Below, piece by piece: positions 19,734 through 31,494 of a stretch of 64,000 nt of DNA. The translations under genes were made by a program, and so were the position numbers. Source of the stretch: Agarophyton chilense (Eukaryota; Rhodophyta; Florideophyceae; Gracilariales; Gracilariaceae). The DNA is taken from positions 310,001 to 374,000 of the forward strand of contig JARGXX010000121.1 in assembly GCA_030374765.1 (NCBI GenBank), given 5' to 3'. The notes beneath the pieces are model-generated. The model ran no database searches and was not told the origin of the DNA. It saw nothing but the letters and a program-made list of their open reading frames with translations. Position 1 is the first letter of the stretch. The number at the start of each line of letters is the position of its first letter.

Positions 19734-22125
19734 TATCTCCCTCCTTAGGATTCGGCCGTCAGGGCGAAGTCCAGATTGCCTCATGGTTGACCCAGAGGAC
19801 GCAAACAACTCTTTGCACCTGGTACCGTTGGGCGCGACGGGACGTCGTGTCGTCATCGCCTGCGGGGATGCGGAGATGCGTGAGCTGACCATTGGCGCCG
19901 AAGGGCGATTAATTTGCCTAAAGACTGCACATCCCACGCACCGTGATCGCTGGTTATAGAGGCATCGACGGCGTATTCCTCGCATCGCGTCGCAGAAACG
20001 GCCCATTGGCTTCTTCCTCAGTCTCCGTCCTTTCTTTGGTGACCCTCTGCTCTTCATCCACCGTTGTTCACGCCTGTCAGTCCGTCCGGGTCGATTCCGT
20101 CACTTCGCCTTACGATTGTGGTACTTTTTCAATGGTCGCGCGGGATTCCGAACCCGCCTTATAAGCCCGTTGGATATGGCGTTCTCCTTCTGGACTTTTT
20201 CGCTTCCGTTGGTCGTCCTTGTCACTTCCCGGCGGACCAGTCTGGGGGCAGGGGCACCATGGCTTCGAACAACCAAGCGGGGAGGTCCTGGGGATACAAA
20301 GTGGCCTACGAAAGTCCTGGGGTCTGTTATGGCAATACCATCGGACGGAACCCGCGGGAAGTGCGTCATTCCATTCTTCCGTCCTATGTGGAAGAATACC
20401 GAAGGTTTTGCCATATATGTCTTGACGCCCGAAGGTTTGCCGAGATACCCGATTTCCGGAGCAGCAGCCAAAGTGCGGGCAGCGTCTCGTGGTATAATCG
20501 ATGGTTGAATTGTCCTGTGGACCCGCGTTCGACGACGCGATGTCATACCCTCGTCCAAGCGGACATACCAAGTCCGCTCCGAGGAGGAAGCTGACTACCA
20601 GTTCAGGGTGAACAATCTCTTTTCGGACCTATAAACGGACTTCATCTTGCCTTATGTGCGAATCCCTTCAGCTGGTCACAACCTCTTGGCGCTTATGTGC
20701 TTTCGGTCGCCGTATGACCGCTTGTTCTGGATGGCCAACTGGGTCTATTCGAATGAGAAGCACGAGCCCTATGGTCATTTACGTGAATCCCTGGGGTTCT
20801 TCTTTTGTTGGCACCAGGTGGCGTTCCACGACTTGAGCGCAGACAAACGTCATCCGTTATATCTTTCGCTTCCCCATGAGGATGAAAACCAATGGGCCAT
20901 GTATTGGCGTGTCTCGCCACTCTTTCCGATTCCCACGCCGTCCGTGGTAGCGTACCACTCGTCCCAACTCTTGGGCGATGACAATGACCGAAGGTCGTAG
21001 CTATCCTGGCAGGTACTCTTCGTTGAGTTCAGCATGATGTCCCTTATGGACTCTCTGGATACCGCGAAGTACGGAATCCGTGGAAATGTCCTTTCGGAGA
21101 TTTGGAGGATATGGTACGATGAGAACATACCCGGTCCTCGAGGTCGCCTAATCCCACTCCCGGACATCATGATCCGTTTCCTGAGGAACCTGAGTATCCA
21201 GAATATCGTTCGTTGGACCGAGTTCGACGTCGAGGAGACCGAGAACCTTTTGGATCATGTCCTATAGGTGGACTGGGGTCAGATTCCCGGGTTTCTTTGG
21301 TATGGCTGGGATAACGACTCATTCACGCCTATTCCGCTGCATCCGCGGGGTCGGGACGACGCTCGTGCCTATCCCGCCAAGCCTTTGAGGAATCAACTAT
21401 CGGACATTCCGAGGCGCCATGTACCCGTCTATTATCCGAAGACCATCGGTTTCGATCCTCTGTGCTTCGAGCCTGATGTGAAAGCCACGCCGTTAGTTCC
21501 TGCTTGTATGTCCGACAGAGAATCCTTCGGTGAAGATCCTTTCGTCCTACTCATGGAGGACGTTCCTCTTCCGGTCGAGTCCGCTGTGGTGTTGCCGACC
21601 GCTTCCCCTCCTCTAGCTCCTCCGGGCGCTGCTCCTCAGGATGAGCTCTCGTTTGAGCCGCCCGTCGCCCAAGTGAATATTCCTCCTGGCTAGGTTACTG
21701 TCGAAACCGAAGGTCCTGTAGGCGAGGCACTTGCTCAAACGTCCACCGGGGGGGTCGACATGGTTCCGATCTCTCCGTTGGTACAATTTCCTGCTTCGAT
21801 CACGGCTGCAGCCGCGGATCTCCGTCATGTCTGCCATACCGTTGGTGTTACGGCCTCGATGGACATTGCGACAGTCCTGAGAGAAGGCTGCTTTTGGGCG
21901 GGTCGCTCGGCTTGCTATACCGCAGCTGTCCGACATGGTCAAGATCTGAAGACCGCCATGGTGAATTTACTGCCGCAGAACGCGCAGCCGAAATTACGCT
22001 TAGAAGCGGTTTGGGCGTTGTCCATTTTTTTCTGGGCAATAGGCACCATTGTTTTCAACCAATACTTCCAAGATTTCCGATATAACTACGGTGGGGGGAA
22101 CGCGGAGAGCGTCGGTTCAGCCTGA
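19734..22125 (+). pseudogene. Long antisense reading frame next to the B-type LTR (segment H), function unknown
   Basis: One plus-strand frame can be read from the LTR edge to 22125, about 800 codons, with six in-frame stops (19957, 20506, 20632, 20998, 21265, 21691) and no frameshift. It is antisense to the LTR and to the neighbouring pol genes. I do not recognise a domain. It has globular-looking blocks (DADKR-like LSADKRHPLYLSLPHEDE, WFLWYGWDN-like GFLWYGWDNDSFTPIPLHP), a Pro-rich acidic stretch near 21560-21690 and a hydrophobic C-terminal segment (AVWALSIFFWAIGTIVF) that could span a membrane. YQFRV followed by LPYVRI recalls the antisense frame of element A. It may be an extra gene of the element family, now decayed. 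Confidence 0.5.
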
Positions 22126-22963
22126 GTAGCCACTGGTAGTGGGTTGCATGATAATACCAACTCAAATGGTGACAGTGAGGTAACCCGATGCACCTCGTTG
22201 TTACACGCATACGTTTCGGCTTCCGTGTACAAATACCATTTCTTGGGGCGATCCGCGACAGGAGATCCTAACGCGTTCAGTAATGTACGGTTAAAGTGTT
22301 CTACTTGACCATTTGTTTGAGGATGGTAAGTTTTAGTAAACAGGTTCCTTATTTTGAGTATTCGACACACGTCTTGAAAGAACTCTTGACGTAAAATGTG
22401 AGCTATTATCTGAGATCAGATCTACGAGTGGACCGTAGACGAAGATCAAGTGAGTTACAACGGCTTACGCCACAGTATACGCTGTGATCCGTTCAAGCGG
22501 TACTGTCCTGACGAGATTTGAAAAGCGGTCTGTCATCACCAACAGATATCGATTTCCTCTAGGAGTCCTGATTATTTCACCTAGGAGGTCGATCGCTACA
22601 AAATACAAGGGCGCTCGTGCGGGAAATAGCTTCAACTTCTTCGAGTGTTTACGTAACTTCACTTCAATTTCTCGCGCACTCCGTACAAAAACAGCGTACT
22701 TCAGAACAGTCAAAAGCCATAACAGGCCAGAAGAAACCCCTTTTAGGGGTCAAGTACAATTTTCTTCTTCCAGTATAAGAACTCAACTCCGATTAGTGTG
22801 AAAGATGGAGTACCCTATGCTGTAAAGAAGGGGAAACCACAAGTTGGGGGTTAGATTTGACATTTGGAGCCAGATATCCCTATTCATCTGTCCCAAAGAG
22901 AATTGATCTTCCTCCATTGAGGCGAGAACGGATCTGTGTACAGAAAGTATCCATTTGTTGTTC
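22086..22963 (-). pseudogene. Element D integrase
   Basis: Three pieces in shifted frames together cover the core: FVAIDLLGEIIRTPRGNRYL (first Asp, near 22610), LISDNSSHF (second Asp, near 22410) and YHPQTNGQVEHFNRTLL (Glu, near 22310). The zinc-finger part near 22780-22690 retains LHLSH and CTECARN. At least two frameshifts and several stops make it inactive. Its end overlaps the last codons of the plus-strand antisense frame. Confidence 0.85.
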
Positions 22964-23653
22964 TCAGATCATCTCCTCAGGAGTTATTGGTACCAATGAA
23001 TCAGCCAGGGGCGCCGAAGGTCCAGCATCCACTATATCGTCACACACGTCAGCCGATGTTATTTCGGAGCTTCCATCAGCCTCTCCCACTGCAAAGCAGG
23101 GAATCTCGAGATTTTCGATATCTCTTCTCTCTGCAGAGGTTTCCAAGCGGGATAAAGCATCTGCTTGCGTCTTCAGATTACCTTTCTTGTAAAAAATATC
23201 GAATTCAAACTCCGCCAATCGGAGGCGCCAACGCATGAGGCGTCCCGATGATTTGGTTATTTCCATAAGCCAATGGAGGGCCGAATGGTCAGTGTGTGAC
23301 TTTAAATGGTTACCCATAAGAGACGGTCGGAGCATCGCTAGTGCCCAAGCGACCAAGAGACACTCTTTCTCTGATACCGAGTAGATACGTTCATGAACAT
23401 TTTGACTGCGAGACCAGTATCCTATTGGATGTCGTTCACCATCTGTAGAGATCTGAAATTGCGCACAACCAACTTGGTCTATGCTTGCATCCGTATCAAC
23501 TTCAATCGCAAGCCCAATGTTTGAAAGCACTAATATTGGCGAAGACGTTATAGCTTCCAAAAGGGAATTGAGAGCAGACGCTTGTGCCTCTCCGAATGGT
23601 TCCAGTTCAACTGATCTTCCTTTCCGAAGGAGCTCATTTAGAGTAGTCGCAAC
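22964..23653 (-). pseudogene. Element D RNase H
   Basis: VDTDASIDQVGCAQFQ gives the first Asp, RIYSVSEKECLLVAWALAML the Glu and HTDHSALHWLMEI the next Asp. QADALSRLETS follows as in other gypsy elements. The solo LTR at 23654 interrupts the linker to the RT thumb. The end of the frame at 22964 is a stop before the integrase zinc region. Confidence 0.9.
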
Positions 23654-24319
23654 TGTATTATTCTACTACGTCGGAAAATCCGATGGGTTGGTTTTTCGCG
23701 AAGTCGCGGTTGGAACTCATAAGTGAGTGATGTCATCAAACTTGTGATATGAAACAGCACACTACGTTGGATGCCACGAGGCAGGGTACAGTGTTGGGAC
23801 ACGTGGTATCACGAGTGCAGTGGCTTGCAACGGCGCATGTAGTGGCGATCTACGTGGCAGGTTTTACTCCCCTTTGTAGCTAGACATCTATTAGGGACCG
23901 TACCCATACAGTGGTTTGGCTAAGTGGCTGACCACTGGGTATTATTTACGTATTATTTGGGCACTCACCCTGGCACACATTATATAGTGTACCAGAGGTG
24001 AGCGCCGACTCCAAGTAAAGGAGACAACATGGGCATCATGACTATTCTGTTCCTCGCTTAGGATTCCTTCACCGGAGATCCGGACGAGCTATAATAGATA
24101 GTCAGCCCTCAACTACTTCACGAGCCGTCTCGTACCTACATCCCATCAACGTTTTACAGTTCCACTGTTCACCCTCGCAGGCGAGTAGTGGCCTTACACC
24201 CCACTTCCAGCTCGCTGGTGTTGTAGCTCTACCACCCCTTTTACTTCGCCGCGAGCGACTCATCGGCAGTCCGAACGCTGTTGCAGGTTTCTGCTCTCTC
24301 CGTTAGAGCGGATACTACA
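23654..24319 (+). mobile_element. Solo LTR of family E (666 bp) with GCAAC target duplications
   Basis: It starts TGTATTATTCTAC and ends GGATACTACA and aligns over its whole length with the LTR of element E at 56830-57497. GCAAC stands at 23649-23653 and again at 24320-24324. Removing 671 bases rejoins the RT-RNase H frame of element D without a shift. No internal region is present, so it arose by recombination between the two LTRs of a full insertion. Confidence 0.95.
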
Positions 24320-26172
24320 GCAACATCAGCGAAGTTCGAAACGGATCTGCGATAAACATTACACAAGCCAAGAAATGATCGGAGTTCCGTTTGATTCGTC
24401 TCATATTTCGTTTCCTTCAAAGACTTGACTCGAACTTCATCGATTGATAGCCGTCCGGGTCGGATTACATGTCCAAGATATTTGACCGAATCGGTGAAGA
24501 ACTTACACTTCTTCAGCTTCATTGTGATTACTGCGTCGCGCAGTGTTTTCATAACATCTTTGAAATGGGAGAGATGCTCGTCTATGTTGTCGGAGAATAC
24601 GATGATATCGTCTAAATATACCAAAGTAGTTTTCCACTCAAAACGGGCTGGTAGGATATCTATCGCCTGTTAAAACGTTGAAAAGGCGATCGTGGAGCCC
24701 AACGGCATTCGATTAAACCGACTCCGCCCTTGATGGCAGACAAAAGACTTTTTATCACGATCCTTCTTTCGAACATGAACTTTTAAAGAACCCCAATTCG
24801 CATCAAGGGCGGTGAACACAGTCGTATTTCCAAGCGAATCGATGTATTCATCCATCAGAAAGATCAGGTATACATATTTCACTGTAACCGCATTCAAGCG
24901 TCGATAATCAATACAGAATCGACACGATCCATCCGCTTTCGGAGATAAGACATCAGGTGACGCTTAAGGCGATTGAGTTGGTTCTACAACGCCTACGCGT
25001 AACATATTCTCAACCAGAGTCTGCTCTTCTTGCCCACCCTTCGTTCCAGCTCTGTAGGGGTGCTGAGCGATCGGCCGAGTATTTGGAAGCAATTCAATAC
25101 GGTGTTCCGTGATTCCTATTGTTCCAAGGTAACCATCCCACATAGAAGTAAATTCCTTCAGCATTTCTCTTATCTTCTCACGATAAGCTTCTGGGACATA
25201 ATCCAGATCTAAATTTTCGAACTTCTTTATAGGATCAACATCATCTGTACCAGGCAGCAAAGCCTTCTGTTACGACCCTTTTCGTTGTGTCAGTCGTCTA
25301 TCCGAATATTGGAACTCGGGCTCTACAGGTGTAATGTCAAAATCATCATGCTCCTCCCCCTTCTTAGGTTTGAGGACTCCGAGAACATCGTTAACCGGTA
25401 TCTTCGTCGGATCGATAGCGGTCGGGTGTGGGAGTAGTGAGCCCAGTGTTTGGTTCTTCGTCAGCAATTGATTGGTTTTACCGAAGTTGGCCACGAGAAC
25501 CTTGAAAGGACTATCGGGTTCGATTAGAACCAGACCATTCGCAAGAGCGAGTAGATGCTGGGCATACAAAGAGGCCGAAGATTAGGCAATATGTAGCCCA
25601 TGTTTTTGGGATGTCACTGTAACCCATTCTTGTGATTCTGGGGGCATCGTAATAGATATCGCAACTTTTAAACGCGTTGAACGGGGGTCCTTGTCAGGAG
25701 ATTCCTGGGCAACCGGCAACGAAAATTTCTTTTGTGTTGCCCGCTTCAGCGGTTTCTTTACTATAGGAATCGTGGATTTCTCATCTATCACAACGGTTCT
25801 CGTTCTGGGACGAATTGCTTCGACAAATCGATCACAAAAATTACGACCCAGTATCACGGGTGCAGCCGGGGAGTCGCAGACTCCAAAGTCTAACTGAACT
25901 AAGTGGGTACCCAATCGCACTTCGATATATATTTTTCCAATCGTATGGAACGGATTATTATTCGCATCGGCGATAGTCATTCCTGGAACATAGAAAATAT
26001 TATTCCGAAGTGTCGACGGTATGATATCAGAACTGATCAAGTTTGGCGCGGCTCCTGTATCCAAAAAAGATAACTGTCTAACCATGAACTGGTGTGATAG
26101 GCCAAGGTCTGCGTACAACATGTAGTTCCGCTTGACTATCAAGAGGAATCTAACCGGAGTACGGGGATTCAT
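24320..26172 (-). pseudogene. Element D protease and reverse transcriptase
   Basis: Protease has the active site FLDTGAAPNLISSD and the later block VILGRNFCDRF. RT shows ITEHRIELLPNTRPIAQHPY, a partly decayed fingers region, ALDANWGSLKVHV (first catalytic Asp) and an intact YxDD site, MVYLDDIIVFS at about 24620. The thumb reads VKYLGHVIRPGRL and LRSFLGLCNVYRRS. The pieces at 26172, 25569, 25260, 24897 and 24624 are all in one frame, separated by stops only. Confidence 0.9.
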
Positions 26173-26549
26173 AAACCGTATCTACGGATGAAGTGAGACA
26201 GCTACGTGTTACGAGTCAAGGTTGGTTTTCGCCATGTTCCTTGTAAGGATTGTGACTGGGTTGTGAGACGGTGACACCTCGGATGTCTTCAAGCTCAACG
26301 CGGAAGACGCCTCTCCATCATGGGAGACTCCGATGTCTACTTCTTCGGGTTCGAAGCTTTTACAACAAGCGGTCGACCCCCATCCGGGGAAACTGACGGA
26401 TTCCCATTGTTGAGTACAATTTTCTGGGTCTGCTGACTAACGTTCGAAATTTCGATTATTGGACGCGGTATGAACGTTGTCCACGGACCAAAATCAACTT
26501 CAGCCCGAAGATACGACCAGTTCTGAACCCGAGCTTGATCGGCAGGCGA

Positions 26550-27927
26550 TAGAGACTCGTACTAGGTGAAAACAGACTGCATCTCTCTAAAGGTCAACGT
26601 GCAACGTGGCGCGATATGACTGAGTCTGTAATAGAGATGACAAATAGGTCCACTCAACGCATTAGATGGCGGGCGAACATTCACGTTCGTCCGAGGGTGT
26701 GGTAGTGTGTCCCTCTATACGGGACGGGTTGTACTCATTGCGTTTGTCGCATGAGCCAGTGGAGCTTCGGTGATTGTTGTGCCACCATAGAATGCTGGAT
26801 TGCCGTCAGAGGTTTCAACAGAAGTAAACGGCAAGTCTGTATTGCCCATTGAATAATTATGATTCCCAATAAAGTGGACGTTATCGTGGTCCGTTCCAAC
26901 GCGATCTCCGTTAAAGATTGAAAAAGACTTTGAAGACATTTCGGCTTGAAGTACCTTGGACGTACGACGTCAAGTAGGTTGTCGGGCACGGAGTGAGTCT
27001 TCCTCAGCTTGGGCGTACTTTGATAGTTCCAAGTAAGAAATTCTCCATTTTTCTTCACGGAGTCGCGCAACAAACGCTCTTCTGGCAGGATCAAGTCCAT
27101 CAACAAACTTTGTACACCACTTGGATGCGGAATACACATTACAACATCTGTGAAACGCCTTATTCCAACGAGTTGAATCGACCTATTTGGTTTCACCAGG
27201 CTTCTGTTTCGTATCGCGGAGAGCGAGGATTGTATCCTGAATCGCAGTATCAGTGGCGTATGACCTCAAAAGGTATTTAACGGCTTCGGGCCAACAGGTA
27301 ACTCTTCCTTCCGAGGCTCTGGAGGATCCTCGAACTGAGTTGTACTGATCTCCAGCACTTCCTTTAAAAAAATACGTAAGGGCAATGTAAGCTTGTGCCT
27401 CGTTCATTGGGAAGATATCAGATTTCTGAACGAATCTTGCAAGAAAGTCAAGTATTAGAATAGAATCTTCACCATTGAATTCCTGCGAACGCAGAGTTAA
27501 CCCCATTCTTTTGATACAGTCTTTGAATTTTTCCGTGCCCTGGGGTGTGCTACTCGACGAAGAATCGTCCAGCCGATAGTAACAGTAAGAAAGTAGCTTC
27601 CGGTATAACGGATTTGTCAACTTCAGCTCCTTCAATCCAATGTAACGGCGACCCTTCTCGTGGGAGCAAATAACTCCTTGCCTAGTGCTAGTGGACTTCG
27701 AACGTGTCATCCGAGATTCCGGTGGTGACTATCTTCTTCTGAGGAGTCAGAGTATGATTCCGCACAGTGGCGGTTAGAAACTGATCTAAATGAACCAGAA
27801 CTGTAATGTACCTCTTTTTTGGAATGAAGACGACTTCGTTTCTTTTCGAATCCAATCGAATGAACTGACATGACAATTTCATACGCCTTGGAGGCAATTT
27901 CTTTATCCAATTAGTTTGTCGCATCAA
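26550..27927 (-). pseudogene. Element D Gag
   Basis: The frame has a basic then Ser/Asp-rich tract (KKRSRLHSKK, SDSSEEDSHH) near 27800, then the capsid core with MGLTLRSQEFNGEDSILIL and VTCWPEAVKYLLRSYATDTA, which matches VLLRSYATSNA of element E's Gag. Shifts near 27200 and 26940 break the rest. A knuckle remnant CHLYYRLSHIAPRC near 26620 has lost the second Cys. The N-terminal part seen in element E is absent because the copy is truncated at about 27.93 kb. Confidence 0.8.
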
Positions 27928-27949
27928 GAGTGTCTAAACGGCCTTGAAG

Positions 27950-29850
27950 TTATTGTGTGTTAACGATTCAGAACCACCCGAAAACGGTTCTGAAGCACCT
28001 TAACTTGATGGCCAATAGAATAATGGACATCGACCCTAAGAGGCCCTTCTTGGTCACAATCAGCAACTTCAAAGATAAACCCGTACGGTTACTTAAACGA
28101 ACAGTGATTGGTATCACTCTATCCGCGCCTGTGGCCATTAAGGAGGCCCAAATGGATAACTTTGCATCGCCAACTGCCGATGAGGACGTCGACTCTAGGG
28201 AGGGGACAGTCGCTATCGGCACAGAATTCGAATCCTATAGGCCCCAGGTACTTGATCTCCTCAGGGAATACCAGACAATGTGGTCAGGTAGATTGGGCAA
28301 AATCAGAAAAAACTACACACCGCAAATACCTTCAGAATGAGGCTAGACCACAGTTCGAGCACCCATACCATACACGCCTGAAAAATAGGAAAATTGTCGC
28401 CGAACAGATGGTCAAAATGCGCAAAGCTCCCTTCATAGAGCCGGTGCCTCCTAACCAATCCGATCAGGCAAGTTCTCTTAGCCTCGTGGCAAAGAAGGAT
28501 GGCTCCGTCAGGTTCTGTGTCGACTACAGGAAGCTGAAAGCAGTAACAAAAAGAGACTCATACCCAATACCCCCATGGATGACTGTCTGTGTTCCTTGAA
28601 CGACGGTGTCGTATTTACCAGCCTGGACGCTAACTCTGAATCTTAGAAAATTCCTTTGGCTGAAGATACGAGAGCGCTGACAACCTTCACCACCGATGAA
28701 GGTCTGTTCAGACTTACTTTTATGCCTTTTGGTTTAAAGAATGCACCATCAACCTTCGACCGGGTAATGGGCATCATATTTGGATGACGTAACAATTTTC
28801 TCGCGGACTGCAAAGGAACACCTTCGCTACTCGGAGAAGGTGCTAACAATCCTACAAGACACTTCAATAACACTAAAACTCCGCAATTGCGCCTTCTTCC
28901 AGGCCTCAGTGGACTACCTCGGTCACGTCCTTTTCTCAGGAAAGCTAAAGGTGGGCAAACGGACCACGAATGCGATACGCCAGGCTAAACCTCCCAGAAC
29001 CCACACGGAACCACGATAGTTAGTGAGATTTTGCAACGTTTACCGGCGGTTCTTCCAAGGGTTTGCTAAGATCTAGGCTCCTCTCAATGCAATGCCGAAG
29101 AAAAAACACCTTCGGAGTTCAAATACCTTACGGAAGACCAGTACGAGGCATTTCATATCCTAAAGGACCAATTGCTGAACCCATCTATATAGGCTTTACC
29201 AAAACCTAGTAGGCCCTTTTTCCTGGACACAGGCGCCTCTGGTGTCTAAGTGGGATGTGCACTGCTACAGGAACAGGAGTCAACGAAGGACTATCGACCT
29301 ATTAGATATTGGAGCAGAACGCTCACGATAGTGGAGCGCAATTACAAAACCACCAAAAAAGAATGTCAAACCATAGTATAGTCCGTACTGACACTCCGTC
29401 CATACTTGGAGGGAACTAGGTTTACCATTAGGACAGACCACGATTCACTCCGCTGATTACTCAATATGCCCGATGCATCAAGTCGCCTCGCTCGTTGGCG
29501 CCTCAGGCTGTCAGAATATGACTACGAGATAACCTATAGGCCATGCATCAAGCCCCAGGCCGCAGATGCCCTCTCGCGAATCATTACCAACGGAACTAAT
29601 GACAATCCATTGGAAGACCTAATTCCTACCCCCTTTACAGATGATGGACCTCAAAGATATACAGAAACGGATGAACTTATGGGTACGGTCAAAGTGGATG
29701 ATCCTGAGGACAAGGAGAACGGCGTATATCTATTGGAATGGGAGACAGTACCGCCAAATTCGACACTACTTCAGGTTAACGCGATAGCCCCGGCCCTAGT
29801 AGAATCAAGTTTGGTCTTCACGGGGCTCTCAGAGTGCTGAACGAGTGCAG
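27950..29850 (+). pseudogene. Ty3/gypsy element G, 5'-truncated pol (RT to RNase H)
   Basis: The copy begins in the region just after protease (IQNHPKTVLKHLNLMANRIM), which closely matches element C near 34.3-34.1 kb, so G belongs to the B/C family. RT blocks follow: KKDGSVRFCVDYRKL, MPFGLKNAPSTFDRVMG and, after a deletion that removes the first residues of the active site, MDDVTIFSRTAKEH. The thumb has SVDYLGHVLFSGKLKV. RNase H is readable in pieces to RLARWRLRLSEYDYEITYRP and ADALSRI. Integrase is absent. Many stops and shifts are present. The last open piece ends at 29840. Confidence 0.85.
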
Positions 29851-30240
29851 CAGTGCTAGTACAGTGTCAGCAGAGTACAGTTCGTATTCCTTATTCGGAA
29901 TTGCACCTGTCATAGAGTGCACACGGAGTACTGGCAGTGATATTCTACCCAAAGAGTGCGAGCCGTGAAAATAAATACAAAATCCTGCACTTTATTAGAA
30001 GAAAGAGATGCTGGGATGTGTTTGATACTTTCTCCGAGGCAATTAATTCTCCATACAAGAAATTTTATTCAAAATTAGAATGTTTTTGTACAAAGAGTTC
30101 GATAAAATTGTTCGGTAGCTACGTTACAATTTTTAAACCGTTACCGAATAAAAGAAAATTATTTTGGCGTACAGTTCGGTATTATGGGATGGGTGGGGAG
30201 ATGGGAAAGGTGCCAACGAACTCACTCCGCTTGCCAAGAT
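29851..30240. other. No gene recognised between element G and the Harbinger remnant
   Basis: The first 60 bases hold short GAGTGC/CAGCAG-type repeats; the rest is A/T-rich. No coding similarity is seen. It may contain the left end of the Harbinger element, but a terminal inverted repeat could not be placed. Confidence 0.4.
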
Positions 30241-31389
30241 GAGGATCAAGGATGGCGCCATCACGAAGGTGAAGCGTCGAGGAACTATAGCCTTGCTGTG
30301 TCTCGTGTGTTCTCGAAAAGCGGATGCAACTAACCTGCTTGCAGCTTTTTTCATGCGTATGGTGCAGTACGGAGCAATGGAAGAGGCGCTGTACACCGAA
30401 AGAATTTTCAAGTGAGTTCTATTTGGATTAACTTGCAAGCTCTAGACGATTCTATGTGTCTGAAGCGGTTTCGATTTGTTAAAGCTGATATATACAGGAT
30501 CTTTAACATGTTGTCCTGGCCTGCCAGTAAGATTTCTACTGCAAGAAGACGTTACAGAACTAACGCTGTTTTCTCGTTTGGGGTTTTTGTAGAAGGCTGG
30601 GTACGATTAGAAGGTGGTGGGATCGGGAAGAAAAGAGTTTGGTATGAGGGCGCCAGCGTTAAATGAGATCTTCAACAAAGCGCTAGAATTCATGTTTGAT
30701 CGTTTCAATAAAGTTAGGACAGCGTATCAAGATGAGTTCGTACCAGAACGCCCTCGTTTGTGTGCGGAATGCGTGAAAAAGGCAGTTGCTCCCCTGGAGA
30801 GCTTTGTAAGGTTCATCGATGGTACGAATATCTACATCGCGCGGTATAAATGGAGAGGGTAGAGAGCCCCTTTCAGTGGCTACAAGCGCAGAAATTGCCT
30901 TAAGTTTCAAGCCATAAGTCTACCGGATGGCCCCATCTTTAAGTTATACGGTCCTGTGGAAGGAAGAAGTCATGATATGACGATATATAGAAGTCAAATA
31001 TAGCTGCTGATATCCAAAGATTGCTACTAGTTGGGGGCAGAAAATTTTACTTGTACAGGGATCCGGCCTACGTTTTTCGAAGTTATTTGCATGTCGGATT
31101 TAAAGGCGCGTCTTTGACGCAAGAACAAAAGGATTTCAACAAGCAAATTTCTGCTTGTAAGATAGCTGTGCAGTCGGCGTTCAAAGACATCAAGATGTAC
31201 TTTCCTCATGTGGACGCGCCACAAAAATTAGGTCTCCCACAGACTCCTGTTGACCTTTGGTACCATGTGGCTGCTATTCTTTGGAAAATGCCAACTTCCT
31301 TGTATAGCTCCCAAAGTTCGCACTTCTTCCAATGCACACCACCGTCGCTTGAGACTTACCTGAGCACCATGGGTGCCCTAACTATCTAG
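30241..31389 (+). pseudogene. PIF/Harbinger-type DDE transposase (decayed)
   Basis: The frame begins with MRIKDGAITK and continues through RFRFVKADIYRIFNMLSWPA, a block typical of the N-terminal part of these transposases. The catalytic region shows FIDGTNIYIARYKW (first Asp), LKFQAISLPDG and LYGPVEGRSHDMTIY (second Asp), and DPAYVFRSYLHVGF. The third acidic residue expected before the FKDIK block is Gln (AVQSAFKDIK), and stops at 30860 and 31000 plus frameshifts near 30420 and 30640 break it. The enzyme family cuts and pastes elements with 3-base target duplications. The copy is inactive. Confidence 0.8.
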
Positions 31390-31494
31390 AGAGCCGTTAC
31401 AAGGCCGACGTTGGGCTCTTCAAAAGCTCTTCGCTCGTGCCAGCAATCCCCGAATTGGCGCGCGCCTCTGGTTGGCAGAAGTACACAAATTAAA

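Larger units (their letters stand above)
22086..27930 (-). mobile_element. Ty3/gypsy element D, 5'-truncated and decayed
   Basis: Gag, protease, RT, RNase H and integrase can be followed leftwards from 27927 to about 22086. Gag and pol are closest to those of element E. The frame from protease to RNase H is continuous once the solo LTR at 23654-24319 and one target duplication are taken out. At the right the element stops next to element G at about 27.93 kb without an LTR. At the left it runs into segment H; whether H is its own 3' end or another element is not settled. Traces of the integrase C-terminus may extend to about 21990. Confidence 0.88.

Noticed and set aside
20100-20571. Minus-strand frames of 152 and 153 codons
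   Set aside because: They overlap each other and the plus-strand frame that can be followed for 2.4 kb in one phase; neither matches pol of a gypsy element.
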